Part shown: positions 25,161-33,111 of the stretch, in pieces
Layout: each line of letters starts with the position of its first letter
Numbering within the stretch: the first letter of the stretch is position 1
Assembly: GCA_031979385.1 (NCBI GenBank)
Contig: DALZEF010000008.1
Coordinates: 1 to 64,000 of the forward strand
DNA: 64,000 nucleotides
Direction: 5' to 3'
DNA from: Timonella sp031979385
GTDB lineage: Bacteria; Actinomycetota; Actinomycetes; Actinomycetales; Cellulomonadaceae
Made by a program: the position numbers and the translations under genes
Notes under the pieces: generated by a model
The model's database searches: none
Seen by the model: only the letters and a program-made list of their open reading frames with translations
What the model was told of the DNA's origin: nothing

Positions 25161-25520
25161 ATGTCCATCGAGCAGACGATCTCGACTCTTCAGGAGATCG
25201 ACAGGCTCGCGAAGCGTGCCCAGAAGAAACTGGGCGCTCCCGATCTCCCGTACTACAGCATGTGGTTCAATTCCATGGTCGCCGAGGCCTTCGTGTATGC
25301 ACGCGGTATGTGTAATGGGTCCACTGCCTATTTCAGTGAGAAAGACGTGGCCATCTGCATGTATGAGGTCGCCAGATGGAATAACTCGATTCTCATTGAT
25401 CTGACTGCTGGCGCTGACATCGCTGGACAGGAGCAGTATATGAGCGAGTTCGCACACGAGATCTTTGAAGACCTCCTGATCTGGCTGTGGTCACTCGATG
25501 GTGTTGACGGTTCGCTTTAG
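25161..25520 (+). CDS. Hypothetical protein
   Basis: 119 residues, mostly helical, soluble (MSIEQTISTLQEIDRLAKRAQKKLG ... EKDVAICMYEVARWNNSILIDLTAG). AAGGAG five bases before the ATG decides the start. No family recognised. First gene beyond the tRNA-Arg insertion site. Confidence 0.65.
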   Translation: MSIEQTISTLQEIDRLAKRAQKKLGAPDLPYYSMWFNSMVAEAFVYARGMCNGSTAYFSEKDVAICMYEVARWNNSILIDLTAGADIAGQEQYMSEFAHEIFEDLLIWLWSLDGVDGSL

Positions 25521-25711
25521 TCACTGTGGATACACCACAACGTAGGTCCCTCATGCATGGACGTATGGCACATGTGCTGTTCAAGCGGTGGAATAGCCGG
25601 TGAAAATCTCACAAAATAATGAGAACCTAGGCGGTGTACCTGCAATTGTCCTAACGGGCCAACGCCATGCTGGGACGTTGCACTCCACACTCTTTCGGAT
25701 CAGGAGATCAG

Positions 25712-26272
25712 ATGACGCAGAACGGCCAAAGCCCCGTACCGGGCTGGTACGCAGACCCGCAGAACCCCGCACAGTTGCGGTGGTGGGATGGACAGCAGTG
25801 GACCGAGAAGGTCCAGGCGGCAGGTGCTGCTCAGGCCGGCCAGCCAGCTTCCGGCGGTGCAGACCCTTATGGTTCGGGTCAGTACAACGCGTACGGTGCT
25901 GGTGATCCGAACGTTTCGGATAAGAAGTTCTTGGTGGCCTGGCTGCTGAGCCTTCTGCTCGGTACCCTTGGTGTCGACCGCTTTTACGTGGGCAAGGTCG
26001 GAACGGGTATTTTGAAGCTCATCACCATTGGTGGTTTGGGTATCTGGGCACTGATCGACCTCATTCTGATTCTGACTGGATCGTTCACGGACAAGCAGGG
26101 CCGCAAGCTTGGTGAGCGTCCGCAGTCGATGGGCCTGTACTGGGGAATCACGGTCGGTCTGTTTGTGCTGGGGATTATCTACAACGTTGCAGTTCTCCCG
26201 GGCATGCTCGAGGAATTCAACACAACGTTCGAGCAGCAACTCGAACAGCAGCTTCAGGAACTTGAGCAGTAG
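25712..26272 (+). CDS. DUF2510 and TM2 domain membrane protein
   Basis: 186 residues. Residues 8-32 (PGWYADPQNPAQLRWWDGQQWTE) are the DUF2510 motif common in actinobacterial membrane proteins. Residues 70-130 are a TM2 domain: KKFLVAWLLSLLLGTLGVDRFYVG then a second helix ending LIDLILILTGSFTDKQGRKLG. A third helix follows and then a Glu/Gln-rich tail. Function unknown. AGGAG 5 bases before the ATG. Confidence 0.88.
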   Translation: MTQNGQSPVPGWYADPQNPAQLRWWDGQQWTEKVQAAGAAQAGQPASGGADPYGSGQYNAYGAGDPNVSDKKFLVAWLLSLLLGTLGVDRFYVGKVGTGILKLITIGGLGIWALIDLILILTGSFTDKQGRKLGERPQSMGLYWGITVGLFVLGIIYNVAVLPGMLEEFNTTFEQQLEQQLQELEQ

Positions 26273-26283
26273 TTCGCAGCAAT

Positions 26284-26322
26284 AAAGAGGTGCTCCCCGG
26301 CTGTTTCGGGGAGCACCTCTTT
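26284..26322. terminator. Bidirectional terminator
   Basis: 15-bp stem AAAGAGGTGCTCCCC, 9-base loop, A-rich before and CTTTGTT after, between convergent genes. Confidence 0.8.
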
Positions 26323-26390
26323 CTTTGTTCTGATTACCGACGATTCGGCACTTTCCAGCCCACGATTTAGTTGAGTGGTCAGCTGGTTGG

Positions 26391-27314
26391 TTACTCTTCG
26401 GTGTCCTCAGTCTCCACGGTTGATTCGTCGGTTGCACCGTCATCGGTGGTTTCGTCCGCGGTCTCTTCTGGGTCAATCGGGGTGGTAGCCGTGGAACCTG
26501 GAGCGCCGAGTGTTCCGGCTTCCCACTGCTCGATGACGGAGGTGTAAACGGACTCCTCGATGCCACATTGACGTGCTTCGGTTGCGACCTTCTTGGTCAG
26601 ACGGTGTTTGCCTGCATCCTGGGCCTGCTCGATCGTGCCGACAACGATCTCGTTGGACTGTGATTCGCGCTGCAGGTCAGATACTGCCTCACACAGGTGG
26701 TAGACGCCGCCGCCAGCGGTCCAGTAGACCTCGTCCTTGCCGTTGAGGTGCAAGACCAGGTTCTTGTCTTGGCTGTATTGCTCTTGGGAAGGGGGATTAA
26801 GGACGGCGCCCGAAGCAAACGCTCCACCGAACATCAATACTGCGACAACACCGATGATGCCCTTTTGCTTGGTGTCCATGTTCTTGTTGGTGAGAACAAA
26901 ATACAGCAGCGGCAGGAAGGCGAGTGCGGCGATGAACGCACCGAGTTGATTCTGGACGAAGAATCGGACCTTGTCCTTTTCCGATGCTGGATCTATTTTG
27001 TTGGACTTGCGCCACAACAACGAACCGGTGATTGCAAGAGCGCCGATACCAACAATGAGTCCAACAACCAACCAGGTGTTGATCTCTGACTTTTGGAACT
27101 CTTTGTAAATGACCCAGAACTCGAGTCCTAGCGCGGCGAGCCAGAGGATAAAAGCGATAATTCGGAAATTACGGGCCTTCGCTTTTTGCTCGGGTGAGGC
27201 CTGCCAGGTGATCTCAGTGTTCGCTGACTTCTTTTTGGTAGTCGTAGAAGACGCTGATTTCGGCGTTGATTGTGCGCGCACAACCTTTTTCTGAGGTTTC
27301 GAAGGATCTGACAC
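26391..27314 (-). CDS. Membrane protein, unknown function
   Basis: 307 residues. Basic, Ser/Thr/Lys-rich N-terminus, four membrane helices between about 48 and 175 (IIAFILWLAALGLEFWVIY, WLVVGLIVGIGALAITGSLL, LGAFIAALAFLPLLYFVLT, GIIGVVAVLMFGGAFASGAVL), an extracytoplasmic domain containing YHLCEAVSDLQRESQ and ATEARQCGIEE, and an acidic Thr-rich end. GTG start with AAAGGA upstream and a TATACT box further up. No family recognised. Confidence 0.7.
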   Translation of the reverse strand: MSDPSKPQKKVVRAQSTPKSASSTTTKKKSANTEITWQASPEQKAKARNFRIIAFILWLAALGLEFWVIYKEFQKSEINTWLVVGLIVGIGALAITGSLLWRKSNKIDPASEKDKVRFFVQNQLGAFIAALAFLPLLYFVLTNKNMDTKQKGIIGVVAVLMFGGAFASGAVLNPPSQEQYSQDKNLVLHLNGKDEVYWTAGGGVYHLCEAVSDLQRESQSNEIVVGTIEQAQDAGKHRLTKKVATEARQCGIEESVYTSVIEQWEAGTLGAPGSTATTPIDPEETADETTDDGATDESTVETEDTEE

Positions 27315-27515
27315 AACAGTGTCCTTTCAACTAGGGGAGTCGCCCTTGAGTATAGCTACAGCGAACTGCGCGAACACCACGCCCACGTGGTGAAATTTTG
27401 TCGCTGAACTCCCCACGCCACCAACGCACAGTCAAAGGTGACCTAGTGAAGCAAAATGGCCGGATCGTCGCCAATAAACAAGACACTCTCCGGCATGGCC
27501 GGAGCGGTCACGCTA

Positions 27516-28241
27516 CTAGACGATCTCAGGATTCATCTGAAGTGCGCTCTCGTATGAATCCACGACGTGTTGGCGGACGAGATCGTCGAGAAGTTCCTCG
27601 TCTTTAGCGCGCATTGCATTGAAAATCTCGACATGCTGACCAAACATCCGCTCGACATCGGTGTGCTGAGACAACATCCAGGCAATCCGGGCTTCGATTG
27701 TCTCCATCATGCGGTTGGCGATCTCAGAGTTTGCGATCTCGACGCAGATGATGTGGAAATGACGGTTCAAGCGTATGGCATCCTCAATGGCACCCGCATG
27801 GATAGCGACGCGCGTTAGGTCGAACAGATCTTCAACCGCTCCGGTTGTCTCATCGTTTAGACGGAACATCGCGCGCCGAAACAGCAGAACTTCCAGCGCA
27901 GTACGAATATCGACGAGTTCGCCTAACTCCTCGTGCGTGATCTGATGGACCACCATACCGCGGCGTGGTCGGACGTCTACCAGCCCATCCCGGACTAATT
28001 CGCGTAGCGCCTCACGAACTGGAACACGAGAAACCCCCAACTCGTCTGCAACAAAACGTTCAACAAAACGGTGGCCAGCTTCATATTCGCGTTCAATAAT
28101 TCGGCGCCGCAATTCTACATACACGGCCTGACTCAATGTTTGAGCTTCCGAATCGACAGAGAACTTCGGAGCTATTATTTCCTGCTCACCAGAAAGCGCC
28201 TCAGTAGGTGCGGAATTAGGTGTCTCGAAATCGTGGGACAT
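27516..28241 (-). CDS. GntR family regulator, FadR/FCD subfamily
   Basis: 241 residues. Winged helix at residues 36-103 (LSQAVYVELRRRIIEREYEAGHRFVERFVADELGVSRVPVREALRELVRDGLVDV) and an all-helical FCD effector domain with LNRHFHIICVEIANSEIANRMMETIEAR. No adjacent metabolic operon, so the target is unknown. The ATG follows TAGCAT by 6 bases without a ribosome binding site. Confidence 0.9.
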   Translation of the reverse strand: MSHDFETPNSAPTEALSGEQEIIAPKFSVDSEAQTLSQAVYVELRRRIIEREYEAGHRFVERFVADELGVSRVPVREALRELVRDGLVDVRPRRGMVVHQITHEELGELVDIRTALEVLLFRRAMFRLNDETTGAVEDLFDLTRVAIHAGAIEDAIRLNRHFHIICVEIANSEIANRMMETIEARIAWMLSQHTDVERMFGQHVEIFNAMRAKDEELLDDLVRQHVVDSYESALQMNPEIV

Positions 28242-28247
28242 GCATAG

Positions 28248-28253
28248 ATGCTA
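28248..28253 (-). promoter_or_regulatory. Candidate -10 box of the GntR gene
   Basis: TAGCAT on the minus strand, 6 bases (CTATGC) before the ATG: leaderless pattern. Confidence 0.5.
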
Positions 28254-28320
28254 GCAGAGAGCGTGATAACGCAAAGATGATGAACACGTGGGACTGGTCA
28301 AAGATGAGAGAATTCAACTC

Positions 28321-28797
28321 ATGACCGCTAACGCTGAGCAGCCGACCGAACTCGCCACTGTCGAAATCTGGACCGATGGAGCATGCAAGGGCAATCCCGG
28401 TATCGGAGGATGGGGCGCCTGGCTTAAGGCCGGCGGACACGAAAAGGAACTGTGGGGTGGGGAAGCCCACACCACCAACAACAAGATGGAACTGACCGCC
28501 GTCATCGAGGCGCTCGCAGCACTCAAACGCCCCTGCAACGTGACCCTCCATGTGGACTCCACCTACGTCATGCAGGGCATCACCAAGTGGATTCATGGCT
28601 GGAAACGAAACAACTGGCGCACCGCTGATAAGAAACCAGTCAAGAATGCTGACCTCTGGCAGCGACTTGAGCAAGAAGCCGCTCGGCACACAATCGAATG
28701 GAAATGGGTGAAAGGCCACTCTGGAGACATTGGAAATGAGAAGGCGGACGAACTTGCCAACCGAGGCGTCGACCAGGTGCGCGCCGCACACCAGTAG
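28321..28797 (+). CDS. rnhA: Ribonuclease HI
   Basis: 158 residues. Degrades RNA of RNA:DNA hybrids. Catalytic acidic residues lie in IWTDGACKGNPG (Asp), NNKMELTAVIEAL (Glu), VDSTYVMQGI (Asp) and GNEKADELA (Asp). The ATG at 28321 is adopted; an in-frame GTG at 28288 would add 11 residues and has a GATGAT hexamer 6 bases upstream, so it is a real alternative. Confidence 0.93.
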   Translation: MTANAEQPTELATVEIWTDGACKGNPGIGGWGAWLKAGGHEKELWGGEAHTTNNKMELTAVIEALAALKRPCNVTLHVDSTYVMQGITKWIHGWKRNNWRTADKKPVKNADLWQRLEQEAARHTIEWKWVKGHSGDIGNEKADELANRGVDQVRAAHQ

Positions 28798-28970
28798 CCC
28801 TTGCCCACTGCAAACCAGCTCGTCTACTCAGCAAAACCAGCCGACCAAGAAACACGAGTCGAACCGAATACTCGCCGTATCGTCGTCAAGCCAGGCGAAA
28901 CCGCGCCACAAGGCGGCTGGTTGCGAGCAAACCCACAACCAAACCCGCGCCAACACGACCCCGCGAACGA

Positions 28971-28976
28971 TAGCCT
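28971..28976 (+). promoter_or_regulatory. Candidate -10 box of map
   Basis: TAGCCT, 6 bases (AGATAC) before the GTG at 28983: leaderless pattern. Confidence 0.5.
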
Positions 28977-28982
28977 AGATAC

Positions 28983-29750
28983 GTGATTGAGATTAAGAAC
29001 GCAGAACAGATCGAAAAGATGCGCGCCACCGGCCGCGTCGTTGCCACCGCATTGGCCGCGATGGAGGAAGCTGCGACCGTCGGAATGACGCTCAAGCAGT
29101 TAGACACGATCGGCGCGCAGGTTCTCACGGAGGCCGGTGCCACCTCTCCGTTCCTCAATTACCACCCAGACTGGGCACCAACTCCCTTCCCCGGATCCAT
29201 CTGTGCATCCGTCAACGATGTGGTCGTGCACGGCATCCCTGGTGACTACGTCATCGAGGATGGAGACGTTGTCTCGATTGACTTCGGTGCCATCCTCGAT
29301 GGCTGGTGCGGTGATGCGGCGCGTAGCTTCATTGTTGGTACCCCACGTGAATCAGACCAGTTGCTCCTCAAAGCCACCGAGGAAGCCCTCTACGCGGGAA
29401 TCGAACAGTGTCACCCCGGAAAGACGATCGGTGATATCGGATACGCCATCAACGGAATCGCCAAGAAGAACAAACTGGGCAACCTCTGGGATCACGGTGG
29501 GCACGGAATCGGTACCGAAATGCACATGGACCCGTTCGTTCCCAACGAAGGGCGACGCGGTAAGGGCACCAAACTCGTAGAGGGAATGGTTATCTGCATC
29601 GAACCCATGTTCATCCTTGGGAAAAAGGGCGACTACTACTACCACGAAGACGGCTGGACGATTCTCTCCGCCTCCGGTGGACGCGCAGCGCACTTTGAAC
29701 ACACCATCGCGATCACCGCGGACGGACCAGACATTCTCACGAGGCTCTGA
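28983..29750 (+). CDS. map: Methionine aminopeptidase, type I
   Basis: 255 residues. Removes N-terminal methionine from nascent proteins; two metal ions. Motifs: ASVNDVVVHGIPGDYVIEDGDVVSIDFGAILDGWCGDAARSF with the two metal Asp residues, GHGIGTEMH with His, and CIEPMF and FEHTIAIT with the metal Glu residues. GTG start after a -10 box, no ribosome binding site. Overlaps orn by one base (TGATG), so translation is probably coupled. Confidence 0.95.
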   Translation: MIEIKNAEQIEKMRATGRVVATALAAMEEAATVGMTLKQLDTIGAQVLTEAGATSPFLNYHPDWAPTPFPGSICASVNDVVVHGIPGDYVIEDGDVVSIDFGAILDGWCGDAARSFIVGTPRESDQLLLKATEEALYAGIEQCHPGKTIGDIGYAINGIAKKNKLGNLWDHGGHGIGTEMHMDPFVPNEGRRGKGTKLVEGMVICIEPMFILGKKGDYYYHEDGWTILSASGGRAAHFEHTIAITADGPDILTRL

Positions 29751-30409
29751 TGCCAGCAGCAACCGACAGGATCATCTGGATCGACTGCGAGATGACCGGA
29801 CTCGACATCGAACGCGACGCGCTCGTCGAGATCGCCGCAGTTGTCACCGATGCTGACCTCAACGTGCTCGGCGATGGCGTCGACGTGGTCATCAAACCGC
29901 CTGCAGCAGCGCTCGAGAACATGGGCGAATTCGTACGCGCCATGCACACGACATCAGGTCTGCTTCCTGAACTCGCCCAAGGCGTCACACTGGCCGAAGC
30001 CGAAGCACAGGTACTGGCCTATCTTCGGGAACACGTTCCCGTTGCAGGCAAAGCGCCCCTAGCCGGAAACTCAGTCGCCACAGACAAGATGTTCCTCGAA
30101 CGCGACCTCAAAGAACTCACCGCGTTCATGCACTACCGCATCATCGACGTCTCATCCATCAAGGAACTCGCACGCCGCTGGTATCCGCGCATCTACTTTG
30201 CCGCACCCCAGAAGAATGGCGGACACAGGGCGCTTGCGGACATCCTCGAATCCATTGACGAGTTGCGCTACTACCGTTCCGCAATGTTCGTTGCGCAACC
30301 CGGCCCTGATTCCGTGCAATCCCGAGCGATCGCGGCACAAACCGTAGACACCTCAATCTCAGGAACCATTGCTGTTCCAAACTCCTACCGTCAAGGATTG
30401 CAGCGCTAA
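29750..30409 (+). CDS. orn: Oligoribonuclease
   Basis: 219 residues. DEDDh 3'-5' exonuclease that finishes RNA decay and degrades pGpG. Motifs: WIDCEMTGLDIERDALVEIA (Asp, Glu), AGNSVATDKMFLERDL (Asp) and GGHRALADILESI (His and Asp). The C-terminus is about 25 residues longer than the Escherichia coli enzyme. Start overlaps the map stop by one base. Confidence 0.95.
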   Translation: MPAATDRIIWIDCEMTGLDIERDALVEIAAVVTDADLNVLGDGVDVVIKPPAAALENMGEFVRAMHTTSGLLPELAQGVTLAEAEAQVLAYLREHVPVAGKAPLAGNSVATDKMFLERDLKELTAFMHYRIIDVSSIKELARRWYPRIYFAAPQKNGGHRALADILESIDELRYYRSAMFVAQPGPDSVQSRAIAAQTVDTSISGTIAVPNSYRQGLQR

Positions 30410-30600
30410 CAGGCGGCTAGTGCCGCTGGTTGATAGGGAGCATTGCCCCTGCTCAACCGGTGCGGTAGGGGGCGAGGCCTGTGGTGGCGCGGATCACGCC
30501 CCGGCGGTTTCCTTTTCCGCCGCAGATCAATGTATGCTTTTAAGCGTCGCGGGGAACCGCGAGTTCACGGGAACTTGGTTTTCTAGGTTTCACTGAACAT

Positions 30601-30674
30601 GGTGGGTATAGCTCAGCTGGTAGAGCATCGCGTTGTGGTCGCGAGGGTCGCGGGTTCAAGTCCCGTTACTCACC
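30601..30674 (+). tRNA. tRNA-His (anticodon GUG)
   Basis: Acceptor GTGGGTA/TACTCAC with an extra encoded G at -1 opposite C73, typical of histidine tRNA; anticodon loop TTGTGGT; T-arm CGGGTTCAAGTCCCG. Confidence 0.95.
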
Positions 30675-30679
30675 CCAAA

Positions 30680-30723
30680 AAAGCAGCGGGTCACAAGATG
30701 TACATCTTGTGACCCGCTGCTTT
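30680..30723 (+). terminator. Terminator of tRNA-His
   Basis: 21-bp perfect stem starting AAAGCAGCGGGTCACA with a 2-base centre; ends in CTTTCG. Confidence 0.75.
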
Positions 30724-30840
30724 CGTCATTCTGATTGTCTTTGGGGTGCGAGAGCTGGTCCGCTGTGAGTTTTGATCTGCCTGCTGGCCTTCATCTTCAG
30801 CGCGGATAGGACTTCCTGGTGGCTTTCGTCGTCTTCAACC

Positions 30841-30907
30841 CGATGGGGCCTTTCTCGTCCAGATGCACACATATTTTGGGTGTACTTGGACGATTTTTGC
30901 CCCATCG
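30841..30907. repeat. 67-bp palindromic element, family D, copy 1
   Basis: Outer arms CGATGGGGC/GCCCCATCG and inner arms TCGTCCA/TGGACGA separated by a 5-base bulge on each side. The rest of the loop contains GTGT-rich sequence. Same length as the element at 38952. Lies in the 330-base gap after tRNA-His, which otherwise holds nothing recognised. Confidence 0.7.
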
Positions 30908-31053
30908 AGGCTGTGCGCTAGCTGAGGGGAAACGAGAAACGGCAGCGACTATGATTTGGCCTTGGGGTCAACGCTGCGCCCGGCATGGCCGGCCGTGTCG
31001 GAGTAACGTCTGACATGGAGCGCAGTGATGTTGCTGCGAACAGGGAGGCCACC

Positions 31054-31366
31054 ATGATCACCATCCCACCCTCGCTAGTGGAGCGACCGGAGACACCCTA
31101 CGTGGCAGTTGCCCGCCACGTGTCGATGAGCCAACTGGATGAGACGATTCCACAGGCGATCGATGAAGTGGCGGCATGGCTCACAACGCAGGGGGATTGA
31201 ACTCATCGGTGCGCCGCTTATCCGTTATCGGGTGATCGACATGGACAATCTTCTCCAGGTGGAGATTGGTTGGCATCTTGAAGTTCCAATCGAAGCGCCG
31301 TCACAGTTCATCGTCGATGTGCTGCCAGTCGGACGTAACTGTGCACTGGAAGGCGACATAGTCTAG
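31054..31366 (+). pseudogene. GyrI-like small-molecule-binding domain gene, frameshifted
   Basis: Starts MITIPPSLVERPETPYVAVARHVSMSQLDETIPQAIDEVAAWLTTQG with a good GGGAGG upstream, then stops after GD at 31198. One base over, the protein continues as IELIGAPLIRYRVIDMDNLLQVEIGWHLEVPIEAPS to a stop at 31364. The shift is one extra G in the five-G run at 31191-31195. Even joined (about 103 residues) it is shorter than the usual 150-residue GyrI/AraC-effector domain, so the 3' end is also lost. Confidence 0.7.
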
Positions 31367-31402
31367 GCATAGTGCGTTCACCGACGATTGCGAGGCTTGG
31401 CC

Positions 31403-31918
31403 GTGATATTCCTCAAGACCCTGGGAAGACTGGTCCCGGTTGTGGCGCTGTCCTTTGCACTGGCTGCGTGTGGGGGTGTCGTACGAGAGATACCCGATGA
31501 AACTGACCCTGACCAAACGGTAGTGGATCAGCCCATCGAGTATGCGAAGTTGCCCGGTGATGTCGGAATCTGGCAACTGCCCGAAGGCACGGATGTCACG
31601 GCGGAGACGACCTCGTTCACCATTGAGGTGACGCGACTGGCGTGCGCGGGTGGGGTTACGGGGGAAGTACTTGAGCCTGCCGTCGAAGTCACGGATACCG
31701 AGGTGGTCATCGTGGCGCGTGTGGGCGAGCAAAAGCCAGGGGAGTACACGTGTCCGAGTAACGATTGGGTTCCAGTCACGGTGAACTTGCCGGAACCCAT
31801 CGGACAGCGACAACTCGTCGATGGAGAATGTCAGTTTGGTGAGTCTGGGTATGTATCCCACTGTGAGAACCCCGTGCGATGGGACCCCGAAAGCGGTGCC
31901 TCCGCTCGCCTGCTCTAG
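31403..31918 (+). CDS. Secreted lipoprotein, unknown function
   Basis: 171 residues. Signal peptide with lipobox LAAC near residue 23 (LVPVVALSFALAACGG), so it is probably lipid-anchored on the outer face of the membrane. The mature part is acidic, with six further-spaced segments including a CAGG and CPSN cysteine pair. GTG at 31403 chosen because GAGG lies 7 bases upstream; TTG at 31388 is the in-frame alternative. No family recognised. Confidence 0.7.
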   Translation: MIFLKTLGRLVPVVALSFALAACGGVVREIPDETDPDQTVVDQPIEYAKLPGDVGIWQLPEGTDVTAETTSFTIEVTRLACAGGVTGEVLEPAVEVTDTEVVIVARVGEQKPGEYTCPSNDWVPVTVNLPEPIGQRQLVDGECQFGESGYVSHCENPVRWDPESGASARLL

Positions 31919-32094
31919 GTGTCTTATTGATCGCTACGGCGATGGATTGTGGATGCCTAGGCCGTTATATGTCTGGTCCGTGGCCGTGACTTGACGTTGG
32001 TTGACCTTCCGTCTCACGCTTCAGCCAGCATATTCACAGGAAATACACGCGCTGCTACGGTGGTGATACCAGCAATCAAAGGAATGAGGGATCA

Positions 32095-32499
32095 ATGTCC
32101 GAGAACTATCCTCCAACGCCAGACCCGAACGCCAACCAGGGCGGTGCACACCCGTATTCAGGGCCAAGCAACGGCTACACGCCTGGATCAAACAACGTGC
32201 CGAACCTGGCGGACCCGAGCTTCTTCAAGGCGCTATTCGATTTCTCGTTTAGCCAGTTCATCACCGTCAAGTTTGCGTCATTCATCTACGCCGCGGCCCT
32301 GATCCTGGTCGGATTGGGATACGTCGGTATCGTGATCTCAGCGCTGTCGCAGAACGTCTTGGCCGGCTTTGGCGCGCTCATCTTCGGTGCGCTTGTGGCG
32401 CTGCTCTATGTCATCTTCATCAGGATCGGCCTCGAGTTCTCCGTCGCCATGATCCGCACCGCGCAGAACACCACCAAGATCGCGGAGAAGCAGAACTGA
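32095..32499 (+). CDS. DUF4282 family membrane protein
   Basis: 134 residues. Pro/Asn-rich cytoplasmic N-terminus, then FFKALFDFSFSQFITVKFASFIYAAALILVGLGYVGIVI and a second helix LAGFGALIFGALVALLYVIFIRIGLEFSVAMI, the DUF4282 pattern of two membrane helices. Function unknown. GAGG precedes the ATG. Confidence 0.85.
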   Translation: MSENYPPTPDPNANQGGAHPYSGPSNGYTPGSNNVPNLADPSFFKALFDFSFSQFITVKFASFIYAAALILVGLGYVGIVISALSQNVLAGFGALIFGALVALLYVIFIRIGLEFSVAMIRTAQNTTKIAEKQN

Positions 32500-32513
32500 C
32501 TCGCAACTTCATC

Positions 32514-32548
32514 AAAGGTGCCGCGCCCTTATGGGGCGTGGCACCTTT
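32514..32548 (+). terminator. Terminator of the DUF4282 gene
   Basis: AAAGGTGCCGCGCCC/GGGCGTGGCACCTTT, one G-U pair, short loop. Confidence 0.75.
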
Positions 32549-32591
32549 GCCATGGGCGGGGTTTACTGGTCCATATGTGACGGGTACCAAG

Positions 32592-32652
32592 CTGTGGGGT
32601 TTTTCGTCGTTCTGTGCGTGCAATACGCACAGAACGACGAAAAACCCCACAG
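32592..32652. repeat. 61-bp palindromic element, family C, copy 2
   Basis: 28-bp perfect arms (beginning CTGTGGGGTTTTTCGTCG) around a 5-base loop GCAAT. Homologous to the 61-bp element at 15562 but with perfect pairing. Follows a separate ordinary terminator, so it is not simply that gene's terminator. The remainder of 32549-32926 holds nothing recognised. Confidence 0.85.
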
Positions 32653-32926
32653 ACCGTTGGACTGATTGCCGACGAGCAGTCCAGTGACCAGCAGCAACTC
32701 CCGTTCTGTTGAGTGCGAGTTGGCACAATGATCATGCCGAAAGGCGACCCGGAAGGCGAGGGCGACCAACTCGTCGAAAAGCAGAGAAAACAAATTTGCG
32801 GGGCACAACTCCCCATCGTTTTAAAAGTGGTATGGGTGACTGTGCCCGAACACCCCTGACATCCCACGGGAATACGGGCTTGGACGGGCTAATATTGCAG
32901 TACAGTGCAGCAACAAGGAGGTCGGC

Positions 32927-33082
32927 ATGACTGATGAGAAACACAAGGAGCCAACCCACGAAACTCACCTCGGTGTCGATGCCTGGGTGGAGACCGGTGA
33001 AACGGATGCGGAACCTGAGGGATTCCTGTCCGCAGCTCGCATCCTGGCTGGTGAAGAACCAGAAGATGCACCTGGTGAGTAA
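32927..33082 (+). CDS. Small acidic protein upstream of the first GTPase pair
   Basis: 51 codons: MTDEKHKEPTHETHLGVDAW then an acidic stretch and FLSAARILAGEEPED. AAGGAGG five bases before the ATG is one of the best ribosome binding sites in the window, so this short frame is probably translated. It ends 29 bases before the first dynamin-like gene and is likely part of that operon. No family recognised. Confidence 0.6.
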   Translation: MTDEKHKEPTHETHLGVDAWVETGETDAEPEGFLSAARILAGEEPEDAPGE

Positions 33083-33111
33083 GAACTAGACAGACAACGA
33101 TCAAGGAACGC

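Noticed and set aside
28801..28986. 61-codon frame ending in a GTGA overlap with map
   Set aside because: TTG start with no ribosome binding site, no recognisable pattern, and map has its own -10 box inside this frame. The overlap can be chance.
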